Below are positions 6,688 through 14,577 of a stretch of 19,807 bases of DNA, one piece after another (the first letter of the stretch is position 1; each line of letters starts with the position of its first letter). The stretch covers positions 1 to 19,807 of the forward strand of contig JAICWX010000156.1 in NCBI GenBank assembly GCA_025934635.1. Direction: 5' to 3'. The notes below the pieces were generated by a model. That model saw only the letters and a list, made by a program, of their open reading frames with translations. It ran no database searches and was not told the DNA's origin. The position numbers and the translations under genes are program-made. Source of the DNA: Streptosporangiaceae bacterium. GTDB lineage: Bacteria > Actinomycetota > Actinomycetes > Streptosporangiales > Streptosporangiaceae.

Positions 6688-7047
6688 ATGGCCGTTGCCG
6701 GGCTGAGCACTCGCGAGTACGGCGGTCACGTCGTCGTCGCGCTGGACGGGGAACTTGACGTCGTAGATGCCGCGAGCGTGATGGCCGTGCTCGCGGCGGC
6801 CCTGGCCCGCGACCCGCGGATCATCGTCGACCTGGCCGCCCTGGAGTTCATCGACTGCTGCGCCCTGGGTGCGCTGGGCCGGGTGCGGGCGCAGGCCCGG
6901 CAGGCCGGCGGTGACCTGCTGCTCGCCGCGCCGCGCGGGCCGGTGCGGCGCATCCTGGCCCTGACCGGCCTGATCGATGTCTTCTCCGTCTACGCCAGCG
7001 TCGAGGACGCCGTGCGGATCGCCCGCCCGGTCGTGACCGCCGGGTAA
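6688..7047 (+). CDS. STAS-domain protein (anti-sigma factor antagonist type)
   Basis: 119 residues, almost exactly one STAS domain: beta strands HVVVALDGELDVVDAASV, then DPRIIVDLAALEFIDCCALG, AGGDLLLAAPRGPVRRILAL and TGLIDVFSVYASVEDAV. Such proteins bind and displace anti-sigma factors or serve partner-switching kinases. The start at 6688 has AGGAAGG seven to eight bases upstream; an in-frame TTG at 6661 is possible but less likely. The position normally holding the phosphorylatable Ser in D-S-S/D-S-T is Cys here (Asp56-Cys57-Cys58), so regulation by serine phosphorylation of this site is not expected. No anti-sigma kinase or sigma gene is adjacent; it stands alone. Confidence 0.85.
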   Translation: MAVAGLSTREYGGHVVVALDGELDVVDAASVMAVLAAALARDPRIIVDLAALEFIDCCALGALGRVRAQARQAGGDLLLAAPRGPVRRILALTGLIDVFSVYASVEDAVRIARPVVTAG

Positions 7048-7177
7048 CCCGCGCCAGCTGCAGGCCAGCGATGAGCCCGTGAGCGTTATCCATGGCCTGT
7101 GCGTGCCGAGAATCTCGTCCATGGCTCTGGCCAGCAGAGTTGCTCTTCCTGCCGTCCTGCCGTGATGATCACCAGTC

Positions 7178-7675
7178 ATGTGCCTGCGGTTCATGTTCCT
7201 GCTGACCACACGGCTAGCTGCATGGCCGCGGCTCGCCCGGCGTGAGGAGACATGGAAGACCGCGGAGATCTTGATCCTGCGCCATCAGCTCGCCGTCCTG
7301 CAGCGGCAGCAGCCGCCGCGCCGCCCGAACCTGGACTGGGCGGACCGGGCACTCCTGGCAACCCTGCTCGCCGTGATACCGAAGAGCGCCGGCACGGGCT
7401 GCGGCTGCTGGTCACCCCGGACACGATCCCGCGCTGGCATCGCGACATCGTCCGCCGTCGCTGGGCCGCCAGGTCCAGACGAGGCAAGACCGGCAGGCCA
7501 GCCACCCGCCGGAACATCAGGGCCCTGGTCCTCCGGCTGGCCCGCGAAAACCCCGGCTCGGGCTACCGCAGGATCCACGGCGAACTGGCCGGGCTGGGGA
7601 TACGAGTCTCGGCGTCGACGGTATGGGAGCTCCTGAAGAAGGCCGGTATCGATCACGTGCCACGGCATAGCGGAA
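7178..7675 (+). pseudogene. Integrase-core transposase remnant (IS3/IS481-like), frameshifted and truncated
   Basis: The first part, in one frame from 7178, reads LRHQLAVLQRQQPPRRPNLD, then WADRALLATLLAVIPK. Near 7380-7390 the match jumps to another frame: RRHGLRLLVTPDTIPRWHRD, RGKTGRPATRRNIRALVLRL, ARENPGSGYRRIHGELAGLG and ASTVWELLKKAGIDHVPRHSG. This is the N-terminal half (helix-turn-helix and linker) of integrase-core transposases common in actinomycetes. The match breaks off at about 7675, where the catalytic D-D-E domain should begin. No terminal repeats were found. The loss of the catalytic half makes this a relic, whether or not the first shift was once programmed. Confidence 0.8.
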
Positions 7676-7801
7676 GCTTGTGCGCTGCGATCCTGCCGTC
7701 GACATTCAGCCTGCCGTCGACGAAGGCCCCCCGCAGACCGGGCACCGGCCATGCCCGCCGCGCGAGGCGCCTGCTCGTGAAGGTCGATCCGGCAGCGCAA
7801 G

Positions 7802-7815
7802 TATGGTATGGGGTG
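7802..7815 (+). promoter_or_regulatory. Possible -10 element for a leaderless kinase transcript
   Basis: TATGGT at 7802-7807 ends seven bases before the GTG at 7815. That is the spacing expected between a -10 box and a start codon that is also the transcription start. No Shine-Dalgarno sequence precedes the GTG, and no clear -35 is seen. It lies about 130 bases after the transposase relic. Confidence 0.3.
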
Positions 7816-8960
7816 TGAGCCGGAAAACGGCCGCCGCGACCAAGCTGGGGCCACATCGGCGTCCGGATGTGGTGCGCCGTTCCGCGGCGCTGGTCGCGCT
7901 TGCCGTCGCGGTCGTCGCCGCGGTTACCGACCCGGCCGGCTGGGTCGCGCTCGTGATGCTGGCCGCGGCCGTCGCCATGTTCGTGCTGTGGCAGCGATGG
8001 CCGGCCCTCCCGACCCCGGTGCTGGCCGCCGGGGTGCTGGCCCTGGTGGCCGTGGCCCAGCTGTCTGGCCGGCTCGAGCCGGCGATGTTCCTGGTGGCGG
8101 TCGCCACGGTGATCGTCGCGCGCTCGCAGGGCCCGCCGTGGCGGATCGCCGCGGTGTGCCTCATCCTCGCGGCCAGCCCGGCCGCGATCGTGGCTCTGCA
8201 GCCGTCCGGGAACCGGATCGCCTGGGGGATCTGGGTGATCGGCATCGCGTTCTCGGCGGTCATCGGGCGCGGGATTTACCGCCAGGAGCGGTTGAGCGAT
8301 GAGCTGCAGGCGGCGCGGCTGCAGCTGGCGGTGCAGGCCCAGGCCGAGGAACGCCGGCGCATCGCCCGCGACGTCCACGATCTGGTCGGTCACGGCCTCG
8401 CGGCCGTGCTCCTGCAGGTGACCAGCGCCCGGCATGTGCTGCGCCGCGACGCTGATGCAGCTGAGGAGGCCTTGGCGGCCGCCGAGGCCGCCGGCCGGCG
8501 CAGCATGCGTGAGCTGCGCGGGACCATGACGCTGTTGCGCAACCCCGGCGAGAGCGCCGAGGCGCTTCCGCTTCCCGATTTCGCACAGCTGGGCGCGCTG
8601 GTCGACTCCGTCCGCCACCGCGACGGGCTCACCGTCGAGTACCGGGCCACCGGCGACCTGGCTGCCGTGCCACCTGCCGCTGGCGTGGCGCTGTACCGGA
8701 TCGCACAGGAGGCGCTGCACAACGCCGCCCGGCATGCTCCCCGCGCGAGCACCGTTGTGGCCGTCACCGTGACGGCTGCCGCGGCTGAGCTGGAGGTCAA
8801 CAGCGCCGGGCCGCTGGCGGGACGAGCGGACCGCAGCCGGCCGCACTATGGCCTCATCGGGATGCGCGAGCGGGCGGCGACGGTCGGCGGCCAGTTGCAG
8901 GCAGGCCCGACCTCCCAGGGATGGCGGGTCCACGCCCGGGTGCCGGTGACGTCCACGTGA
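7815..8960 (+). CDS. NarL/DesK-type sensor histidine kinase
   Basis: Membrane sensor kinase of about 381 residues. The N-terminal 155 residues form about five hydrophobic segments with almost no extracytoplasmic domain, so the signal is probably membrane-derived. A coiled linker (QERLSDELQAARLQLAVQAQ) leads to the HisKA_3 dimerisation helix EERRRIARDVHDLVGHGLAA, with the phosphoacceptor His188 in H-D-L-V-G-H. The ATPase domain shows VALYRIAQEALHNAARHA (N box) and HYGLIGMRERAATVGG (G2 box); the G1 box is in the reduced N-S-A-G-P form found in part of this family. The start is uncertain: GTG at 7815 suits a leaderless message, and ATG at 7803 or further upstream frames are possible. Its TGA overlaps the GTG of the response regulator, the usual arrangement for a cognate pair. 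Confidence 0.93.
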   Translation: MSRKTAAATKLGPHRRPDVVRRSAALVALAVAVVAAVTDPAGWVALVMLAAAVAMFVLWQRWPALPTPVLAAGVLALVAVAQLSGRLEPAMFLVAVATVIVARSQGPPWRIAAVCLILAASPAAIVALQPSGNRIAWGIWVIGIAFSAVIGRGIYRQERLSDELQAARLQLAVQAQAEERRRIARDVHDLVGHGLAAVLLQVTSARHVLRRDADAAEEALAAAEAAGRRSMRELRGTMTLLRNPGESAEALPLPDFAQLGALVDSVRHRDGLTVEYRATGDLAAVPPAAGVALYRIAQEALHNAARHAPRASTVVAVTVTAAAAELEVNSAGPLAGRADRSRPHYGLIGMRERAATVGGQLQAGPTSQGWRVHARVPVTST

Positions 8961-9616
8961 TCCGCGTTGTGCTCGTCGACGACCAGACGCTCGTCCGTGC
9001 CGGGCTGGCCCGCATCCTGAGCGCCGAGGACGGCTTTGAGGTGGTCGCGGAGTGCGCCGACGGCGCTGAGGCGCTCAGCGCGGCCGCGGGTACGCTGCCC
9101 GACCTCGTCGTGATGGACGTGCGGATGCCGCGCATGGACGGCATCGAGGCGACCCGCCGGCTGCGGGCCGGGCCGCACCCGCCGCCGGTGCTGGCCCTGA
9201 CCACCTTCGACGAGGACGAGGTGCTGTGGGGCATGATCGAGGCCGGCGCCGGCGGGTTCGTCCTCAAGGACGCCGGCGCCGGTGACCTGCTGGCCGCCGC
9301 CCGGGTCGTAGCCGGCGGCGGCGCGTGGTTCGACCCGGCTGTCGCTCCCCGGATGCTCGGCGCCTACCGCGCGGCGGTCGCTCCGAATCGCCGCCAGGCC
9401 GCTCGGCTGGACCTGCTCACCGAACGCGAGCATGAGGTGCTGCGCCTGCTGGCGCGCGGCTCGGTGAACGCGGAGATCGCCAAGGCGCTGCACGTCAGTG
9501 AGGGCACCGTCAAGTCACACGTCGGCGCGATCTTCACCAAGCTCGCGGTGCGCGACCGGGCGGGCGCGATCGTGTTCGCGTTCGACCATGGCGTGGTCGA
9601 CCCCGGCCACGGATGA
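8957..9616 (+). CDS. NarL/FixJ-type response regulator (receiver plus LuxR HTH)
   Basis: DNA-binding partner of the kinase just upstream; its GTG overlaps the kinase stop (GTGA). The 219-residue protein starts MIRVVLVDDQTLVRAGLARI. The acidic pair is Asp8/Asp9, the phosphoacceptor Asp54 is in VVMDVRMPRMDG, the switch threonines are at 82-83 in ALTTFDEDEV and the invariant Lys104 is in FVLKDA. The LuxR helix-turn-helix occupies about 152-214 (LLTEREHEVLRLLARGSVNA, then HVSEGTVKSHVGAIFTKLAV). All key residues are present, so a functional two-component system is expected. The target may be the palindrome directly downstream or the system's own promoter. The signal and regulon cannot be deduced. 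Confidence 0.95.
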   Translation: MIRVVLVDDQTLVRAGLARILSAEDGFEVVAECADGAEALSAAAGTLPDLVVMDVRMPRMDGIEATRRLRAGPHPPPVLALTTFDEDEVLWGMIEAGAGGFVLKDAGAGDLLAAARVVAGGGAWFDPAVAPRMLGAYRAAVAPNRRQAARLDLLTEREHEVLRLLARGSVNAEIAKALHVSEGTVKSHVGAIFTKLAVRDRAGAIVFAFDHGVVDPGHG

Positions 9617-9620
9617 GCCG

Positions 9621-9640
9621 TCTCCGACCGTGGTCGGAGA
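9621..9640. terminator. Perfect palindrome after the response regulator (hairpin or operator)
   Basis: TCTCCGACC and GGTCGGAGA are exact inverted copies separated by two bases, starting four bases after the regulator's stop. The stem is strong and G/C-rich but no T run follows, so it could be a factor-independent terminator of the actinomycete type. It could equally be a dyad operator bound by a regulator such as the LuxR-type protein just encoded. Confidence 0.5.
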
Positions 9641-9697
9641 TGGAGTCTGGAGCACGGTCCGATGTGCTTGAGCCGCCCAGACGGCATCGTTGTGGTC

Positions 9698-10193
9698 ATG
9701 ACCAACTACACCATCGCGCGGCGCGAGTCCCCGGCGAGCACCGGCGCGGCCGTCCCGGCGCAGGGACGGCGCCTGCTCATGCCGCACTGGGCCATGGCGG
9801 CGCGCTTCGTCACAGTCGGCGCCAGCGGTTTCGCCGTCAACGTCGCGACGTTCACGCTGATCGTGCACGCCACGCCCCGCCGACTACCGGACGGCCGGCG
9901 CGATCGCGTTCCTCACCGCGGTGGCGAACAACTTCGCGTGGAACCGGCGCTGGACATTCCGCGCCCGCGGCGGGAGGGCCGTATCACAGGCCGCCCGCTT
10001 CCTCGCAGTGTCGCTGTGCGTGCTGATGCTCACGCTGGCGCTGCTGTCGGTGCTGGCCGGCCCGGTCGGCATCGCCAAGATACCCGCCGAGGCCCTGGCC
10101 ACGATGGCGATGACGCCGCTCGGCTTCACCGCGAACCGGCTGTGGGCGTTCGCGCCGGAGCCCCGAAACCATGTTTGCCCTGTAGGAGTCCCG
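9698..10193 (+). pseudogene. GtrA-family membrane protein gene, frameshifted
   Basis: GtrA-like proteins are small four-helix membrane proteins that assist transfer or flipping of polyprenyl-linked sugars. From the ATG at 9698 the frame gives RFVTVGASGFAVNVATFTLI (helix 1). Between about 9870 and 9880 the coding frame changes, and the rest continues in another frame as DYRTAGAIAFLTAVANNFAW, NRRWTFRA, helices 3-4 and ANRLWAF. Everything else in the domain is well preserved, so this is a very recent single-base change or a sequencing error. The downstream frame has no stop of its own and runs in phase into the GT39 gene. Neighbourhood with a membrane glycosyltransferase fits the known GtrA role. 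Confidence 0.75.
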
Positions 10194-11735
10194 ATGAATC
10201 TCGTTGACAGCGAGCATCCCGTCATGACCGATCGCTGGCCGGGCCGGCCGGCCGAGAGCCCCGGTGACCCCGCTGGCCTGCCCCGGACCGCTGTCCTCAT
10301 CGCCGGTGCGGTGGTCGTGGTCCTGGTCGCGTTCGCCTCGCGCTATGGCTACCACCGCGACGAGCTTTATTTCCTGGCCGCGGGCCGGCACCTGGACTGG
10401 GCCTATCCGGACCAAGGGCCGCTGACCCCGCTGATCGCCTGGGCCATGAACGCCATCGCACCGGGCTCGCTGACCATGCTGCGGGTGCCGCCCGCGCTGG
10501 CCGCCGGGTCGACGGTACTGGTGACCAGCCTGCTCGCGCGCGAGTTCGGCGGCGGCCGCCGCGCTCAGTCGCTGGCCGCGGCGGTCGCCGCGACAGCCGT
10601 CATCGTCCTGTTCACCGGCCACACCCTGAGCACCTCCACCTTCGACCTGCTGGTCTGGGCGGCGGTGACCTGGCTGGCGGTCCGGGCCATCCGGACGGGC
10701 CAGGACCGGCTGTGGCTGCTGGCCGGCGCGGTGCTCGGCGTCGGGCTGCTGAACAAGCCGCTCCCAGTCTTCCTGGCGGCCGGCCTGCTGGCCGCGCTGG
10801 CGCTGTGCGGGCTGCGGCGGCTGCTGCGCAGCCGTCACGTCTGGCTCGCCGCGGCGATCGCGGTCGCGCTGTGGTCCCCGTGGCTCATCTGGCAGGCCGC
10901 CCACGGCTGGCCGCAGCTGGCGGTGTCGCGCTCGATCGCGGCTGGCGGGTCGGCCAGCTCAGCGCCGTGGTGGCAGATCGTCCCGTTCCAGGTCTTGATG
11001 GCCGGCCCGCTGCTGGCGCCGGTGTGGATCGCCGGCCTGGTACGGCTGTTCCGTGACCCCGCCGTGCGCTACGCGCGCTTCCTGGCCTGGACGTGGGTGC
11101 TGCTCGCGGTCGCCTTCATGGCGACCGGCGGCAAGCCCTACTACCTGACCGGGCTGCTGCCTGCCCTGATCGGCGCGGGCGCGGCCCCGGCAACTGGCTG
11201 GCTGGACGGGGGCCGGCGCCGCGCACGGCGGGCGCTGCTGGCCGCCGTGCTCGCGGCCAGCACGATGGCCGGGGTGCTCATCGCGCTGCCGGTGCTCCCC
11301 GCCGGGTACGCCGGCCCGGTCATCGCGGTCAACCCGGACGTCGGCGAGACGATCGGCTGGCCCGACCTGGTCCGGACCGTCGCCGCCGTGCGGCACCGGC
11401 TGCCGCGCACCGCGCCCGTGGTGATATTGACCGAGAACTACGGGGAGGCCGGCGCGATCGACCGCTATGGGCCCCCGCGCAGCCTGCCCCACGCCTACAG
11501 CGGGCACAACGCCTACGGCATCTGGGGGCCACCGCCCGAGCGCCGCGCCCTGGTCATCGCCGTGGGCTTCGGACCCGGCCAGCTCGCCGCACACCTGCGC
11601 GGCTGCACCATAGCCGCCCAGATCACCAACACTGCCAGCGTGGACAACGACGAGCGAGGCCAGATGGTGGCGGTCTGCCAGGGGCCACGCGGCTCATGGG
11701 CACAGCAATGGCCCGCACTGCGCCACCTCGGCTGA
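10194..11735 (+). CDS. Glycosyltransferase family 39 (ArnT/PMT-like GT-C) membrane protein
   Basis: Integral-membrane sugar transferase of 513 residues, using a polyprenyl-phosphate sugar donor if it follows its family. After a first helix at about 32-48, the extracytoplasmic loop holds SRYGYHRDELYFLAAGRHLD, including the R-D-E motif whose acidic residue is catalytic in this class, followed by YPDQGPLTPLIAW. About ten to twelve helices follow, then a soluble C-terminal domain (about 370-513) with VNPDVGETIGWPDLVRTVAA, ILTENYGEAGAIDRYG and HNAYGIWGPPP. TAGGAG eight bases before the ATG at 10194 supports this start, although the same frame is open further upstream through the GtrA sequence. The neighbouring GtrA relic suggests the pair once worked on one cell-surface glycan or lipid. 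The substrate is not readable. Confidence 0.9.
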   Translation: MNLVDSEHPVMTDRWPGRPAESPGDPAGLPRTAVLIAGAVVVVLVAFASRYGYHRDELYFLAAGRHLDWAYPDQGPLTPLIAWAMNAIAPGSLTMLRVPPALAAGSTVLVTSLLAREFGGGRRAQSLAAAVAATAVIVLFTGHTLSTSTFDLLVWAAVTWLAVRAIRTGQDRLWLLAGAVLGVGLLNKPLPVFLAAGLLAALALCGLRRLLRSRHVWLAAAIAVALWSPWLIWQAAHGWPQLAVSRSIAAGGSASSAPWWQIVPFQVLMAGPLLAPVWIAGLVRLFRDPAVRYARFLAWTWVLLAVAFMATGGKPYYLTGLLPALIGAGAAPATGWLDGGRRRARRALLAAVLAASTMAGVLIALPVLPAGYAGPVIAVNPDVGETIGWPDLVRTVAAVRHRLPRTAPVVILTENYGEAGAIDRYGPPRSLPHAYSGHNAYGIWGPPPERRALVIAVGFGPGQLAAHLRGCTIAAQITNTASVDNDERGQMVAVCQGPRGSWAQQWPALRHLG

Positions 11736-12278
11736 CCCGCCAAAGCCCCATCCCGCCGATCCTCCGGCCCTTGCCACGATTCTGCACTTCTGCCCAGGGC
11801 CGGCTCTCTAGGTCTAGGAAGACGAGGGCCATGACCGCGTGGCTGGTGGGCGCGCGACCTGCAGGCATGGTGGAAGGACACGCAGCACATCACTGACGAC
11901 GATGCCGCCAAGAAGTCCTGTACCAGAAACTCTCGAGCAGTTAGGTGCAACCCATAGCTTCACTACATGTCCCTCTCCATCTGCCGCGGACCCGGGCCTA
12001 CTCCAGTTTGATTTCTTTGTCCGGTGCGCGCTGGGTGGTGCTGGCTGGGCGTGGCGTTCGATGTCCCCGTCAGTATCCGTGCGTATGCCACAGGCGAAGA
12101 GCCCGATCCGCCAGACGCGTTTGCCATCCCCTGTGGAAAGGACTGTTTCCGCCGCCACCTCGTCCGTTCCGCGGGTGCGGCGGCGCCGACCAGGAGCCTT
12201 TCCGGGCGAGCCGCCGCTGCTCACTGCGGAGGGTTTAGTAACCGCCGTCCGGGTAAGGATTTGCGGGACAAACGGTGA
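11736..12278. other. Gene-poor stretch with possible coding debris
   Basis: I see no intact gene. Around 11850-11935 one + frame reads WARDLQAWWKDTQHITDDDA, then AKK, and a neighbouring frame continues VLYQKLSSS and stops. This looks like the end of a frameshifted protein, but I do not recognise the family. From about 11950 to 12270 codon-position bias is weak on both strands and no motif stands out, though the decayed regulator begins right after. Confidence 0.4.
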
Positions 12279-13465
12279 TTGCCTGGGGGTGGGACGGCGA
12301 TCCAGCTGCTGACGCTCACCGGGCCCGCTGGGGTGGGCAAGACCCGGCTGGCCATCGAGGTGGCGGAGCAGGTGGCCGACGACTTCGCCGGCGGGGCCGT
12401 CTTCGTTGATCTGGCGCCGCTGCGCGATCCCGGGCTGGTGCTGAGCGCTATTTCCCGGCAGCTGGGGGTGGACGAGGGACGCGACGCCGCTGGGCGGCCT
12501 GCTGGCGGCGGCGCTGCGGGCCAGGGAGCTGCTGGTGCTGCTGGACAACTTCGAGCATCTCCTGGCGGCCAGAGATAGCGTGCTCGCCCTGCTGGAGACC
12601 CGCCCGCGGCTGGTCATGCTGGTCACTAGCCGGGTGGCTCTGGATGTCGGGGGCGGGCGCGAATACCTGATCGCCCCGCTGGTCCTGCCGGATGCGGCCG
12701 TCCTGCCGGAAAAGCTGGGCGGCTCGCCCGCGGTCCAGCTGCTCGTGGAGCGGGCCAGCGCCACGGGCGCGCAACTGACGCTGGATGCTGGCACGGCCCC
12801 GGTCGTGGCGGAGATCTGCCGGGCGGCTGGAGGGGCTCCCGCTGGCCATCGAGCTGGCCGCGGCCCGGACCCGGCTGCCCCTCCGGCGGTGCTGCTGGAC
12901 CAGCCGGCTGCGCCGGGTAGCCGGACGTCAGGCCGGCGGCCGGTGCGCCGTGCGTGAGCATGCTGGAAACGATCCGCGAATACGGCACCGAGCGACTTGA
13001 CGAGCACTGCGAAGTTGCGCCGATCGGTCGGCGGCACGCTGCTTACTACCTGGCCCTGGCCGAGGAGGCGGCCGCCGCGCTGGCCGGACCGGCGGCGGCC
13101 GGCTGACTGGGACGGCTGGACACCGAGCATGACAACCTGCGGGCCGCTCTGCGCTGGGCCCTGGACCGGGGTGACCGGGGCACCACGCTTCGGCTGGCTG
13201 GCGCGCTGTGGCGGTTCTGGGCCCAGCGCGGTCACTCAGTGAGGGTCGCCGGTGGTTCACCGAGACGTTCGCGCTGCCCGGCGACGCCAGCCCGGCTGCT
13301 CCGGCCGCGCAGGTCAACTGGCTGATCGGGGCGGTCCGGCTGACGATGGGCCAGGCCGCATTCGACGAGGCCTCGGCGTACTGCGAACAGGCGGTTGTAG
13401 CAGGCGAAGCATTTCAGAGCGGACCTGCAGTTCTGCTGGCTGCCGGGCCGTCAGCAGGCCAATAG
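12279..13465 (+). pseudogene. Decayed STAND-ATPase (AfsR/LuxR-family) transcription regulator
   Basis: The pieces follow the order of a large regulatory ATPase. A Walker A loop [20 protein letters not shown] leads to [20 protein letters not shown]. After a shift near 12485 comes [20 protein letters not shown] (Walker B) and LVMLVTSRVALDV. Another shift near 12820 gives LEGLPLAIELAAART (the G-L-P motif), and then MLETIREYGTERLDEH follows with about 200 expected residues missing. There is a TGA at 13104-13106, then LDTEHDNLRAALRWALDRGD, LRLAGALWRFWAQRGH and, after a further shift, SEGRRWFTETFALPGDA with TPR-like repeats. The N-terminal partner domain and C-terminal end are absent. With at least three frameshifts, a stop and a deletion it cannot be functional. 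Confidence 0.85.
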
Positions 13466-13481
13466 CAGCCACCTGAGCGTT

Positions 13482-14027
13482 CTATACGAGATCCAGCTGG
13501 ATGGGCAGGGAGGGTTTGCTGAGGGCCTCCCGGGCGTGGGCGAGTGCTTCGGTTTCTATCCGGCGGTGCAGGGCATGCAGGTCGGCCGAGGGGGCGGGGG
13601 TGACGGTGAGCACGATTTCCGGGTCGCGCCCGTCGCCGATAACCCGGCCCCTGGCTGCCTCAACGCCGCGGTAACCGCTTATCTCCCTGGTCAGGGCGTC
13701 GGTGAGGGCGGCCGGGTGCAGGATGGTGGTGCCCTCGGGGGTGCCGATGGGAATCGTGATGTCGCCGACCCGGTCGGTGGAGACGAGCAGGGCCAGGATC
13801 CAGCGCAGCGCGGCTAGGGCCAGGAGCAGGCAGGCAGCCGCGACGGCAGGCCATAGCCAGCCGCCGTGGTGGCCGATGTAGGTGCCGGCGCGGTTGTCGA
13901 ACAGGGTCCGGTGGGAGAAGGCCGTCCCGAAGACGCCCGTCGAGGCGGCCATGCCCGCCGCCCCCGCGATCAGGACGAGCAGGCCGAACAGGGTAAGGGC
14001 GGTCCGGTTGGTGCGGTCGGCGTGCAT
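13482..14027 (-). CDS. amaP: Alkaline shock response membrane anchor-like protein (AmaP family)
   Basis: Last gene of the Asp23-type operon, 181 residues. An N-terminal helix (LTLFGLLVLIAGAAGMAAS, about 11-30), an exposed loop, and a second helix (WLWPAVAAACLLLALAALRW, about 58-80) are followed by a cytoplasmic domain of about 95 residues. That domain reads ITIPIGTPEGTTILHPAALT, ALTREISGYRGVEAARGRVI, then VTPAPSADLHALHRRIETEA. The two-helix anchor plus small alpha/beta domain is the AmaP plan; in Firmicutes AmaP tethers Asp23 to the membrane. The ATG at 14027 shares a base with the upstream stop (TGATG), so the two genes are translationally coupled. The symbol is by family analogy only. Confidence 0.8.
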   Translation of the reverse strand: MHADRTNRTALTLFGLLVLIAGAAGMAASTGVFGTAFSHRTLFDNRAGTYIGHHGGWLWPAVAAACLLLALAALRWILALLVSTDRVGDITIPIGTPEGTTILHPAALTDALTREISGYRGVEAARGRVIGDGRDPEIVLTVTPAPSADLHALHRRIETEALAHAREALSKPSLPIQLDLV

Positions 14028-14563
14028 CAGCGGCTCCGGGGGACGACGTGGACCTTCAGGCGCGGCGGGTGACGAAAGTTCAGGCTGTCCAGGCAGCCGC
14101 CGAGGGCCTGGGTGACGGGTTCGGTCAGCGCGGTCGCGGCGGGGCGGCCGCGAGCGGCCGATGCCGCGGTGATGGTGGCGCGGCGGCGGCGGACCTTGAC
14201 GGCGGCGCTGGAGATGCCGTCGACTCCGGTGGCGGCAGCCCGCAGCATCCGGGCCAGGCCGCGCCGGGTGACGGCGGCGTCGGTGGTGTCGTCGTCGGAC
14301 CGCAGCGTGAGCCGGGTCGTGCGGCGGGGCTTGAGTTCCAGGGCCAGGACGACGATCCCGATGACGATCAGCACGGCCGACCAGACCCGAACCACGAAGT
14401 GATCCCACCGGGTCTTGCGGCCCCAGTGGTACCAGGTGGTCCAGTGCACCAGCAGCGGGCTGTGGTGCACGGCGAAGCCGATGACCTCGGCGATGACCAC
14501 CACGCTGCCGACGATCAGGGCGGCGGCGAGGATGAAGGCCAGCGGCCGGTTGAGCAGGCGCAT
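14027..14563 (-). CDS. DUF6286 (AmaP-related) membrane protein
   Basis: 178 residues. Two N-terminal helices (LAFILAAALIVGSVVVIAEV and VVRVWSAVLIVIGIVVLALE) flank a loop rich in aromatic residues (HWTTWYHWGRKTRWDHF), which is typical of DUF6286 proteins encoded with Asp23 genes. The C-terminal half reads DAAVTRRGLARMLRAAATGV, DGISSAAVKVRRRRATITAA, and ends RHPPRLKVHVVP, resembling the Asp23 fold. GGGAGGA precedes the ATG after a 14-base gap from the upstream Asp23 gene, and its stop overlaps the AmaP-like start. It probably anchors or scaffolds Asp23 proteins at the membrane (inference). Confidence 0.82.
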   Translation of the reverse strand: MRLLNRPLAFILAAALIVGSVVVIAEVIGFAVHHSPLLVHWTTWYHWGRKTRWDHFVVRVWSAVLIVIGIVVLALELKPRRTTRLTLRSDDDTTDAAVTRRGLARMLRAAATGVDGISSAAVKVRRRRATITAASAARGRPAATALTEPVTQALGGCLDSLNFRHPPRLKVHVVPRSR

Positions 14564-14577
14564 CTGGGTGTCCTCCC

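Noticed and set aside
6226..7209. Minus-strand 327-residue frame across the STAS gene
   Set aside because: Opposite the STAS domain, no motifs, no ribosome binding site.
7653..8933. Minus-strand 426-residue frame opposite the histidine kinase
   Set aside because: Antisense of well-conserved kinase codons; composition (His/Arg/Gly/Asp) is typical of high-GC antisense frames.
9984..10904. Minus-strand 306-residue frame opposite GT39
   Set aside because: Gln/Arg/Gly-rich antisense frame over a membrane protein with strong hydrophobic periodicity.
11814..13235. Minus-strand 473-residue frame
   Set aside because: Antisense of the decayed ATPase regulator, which has recognisable Walker motifs on the plus strand.
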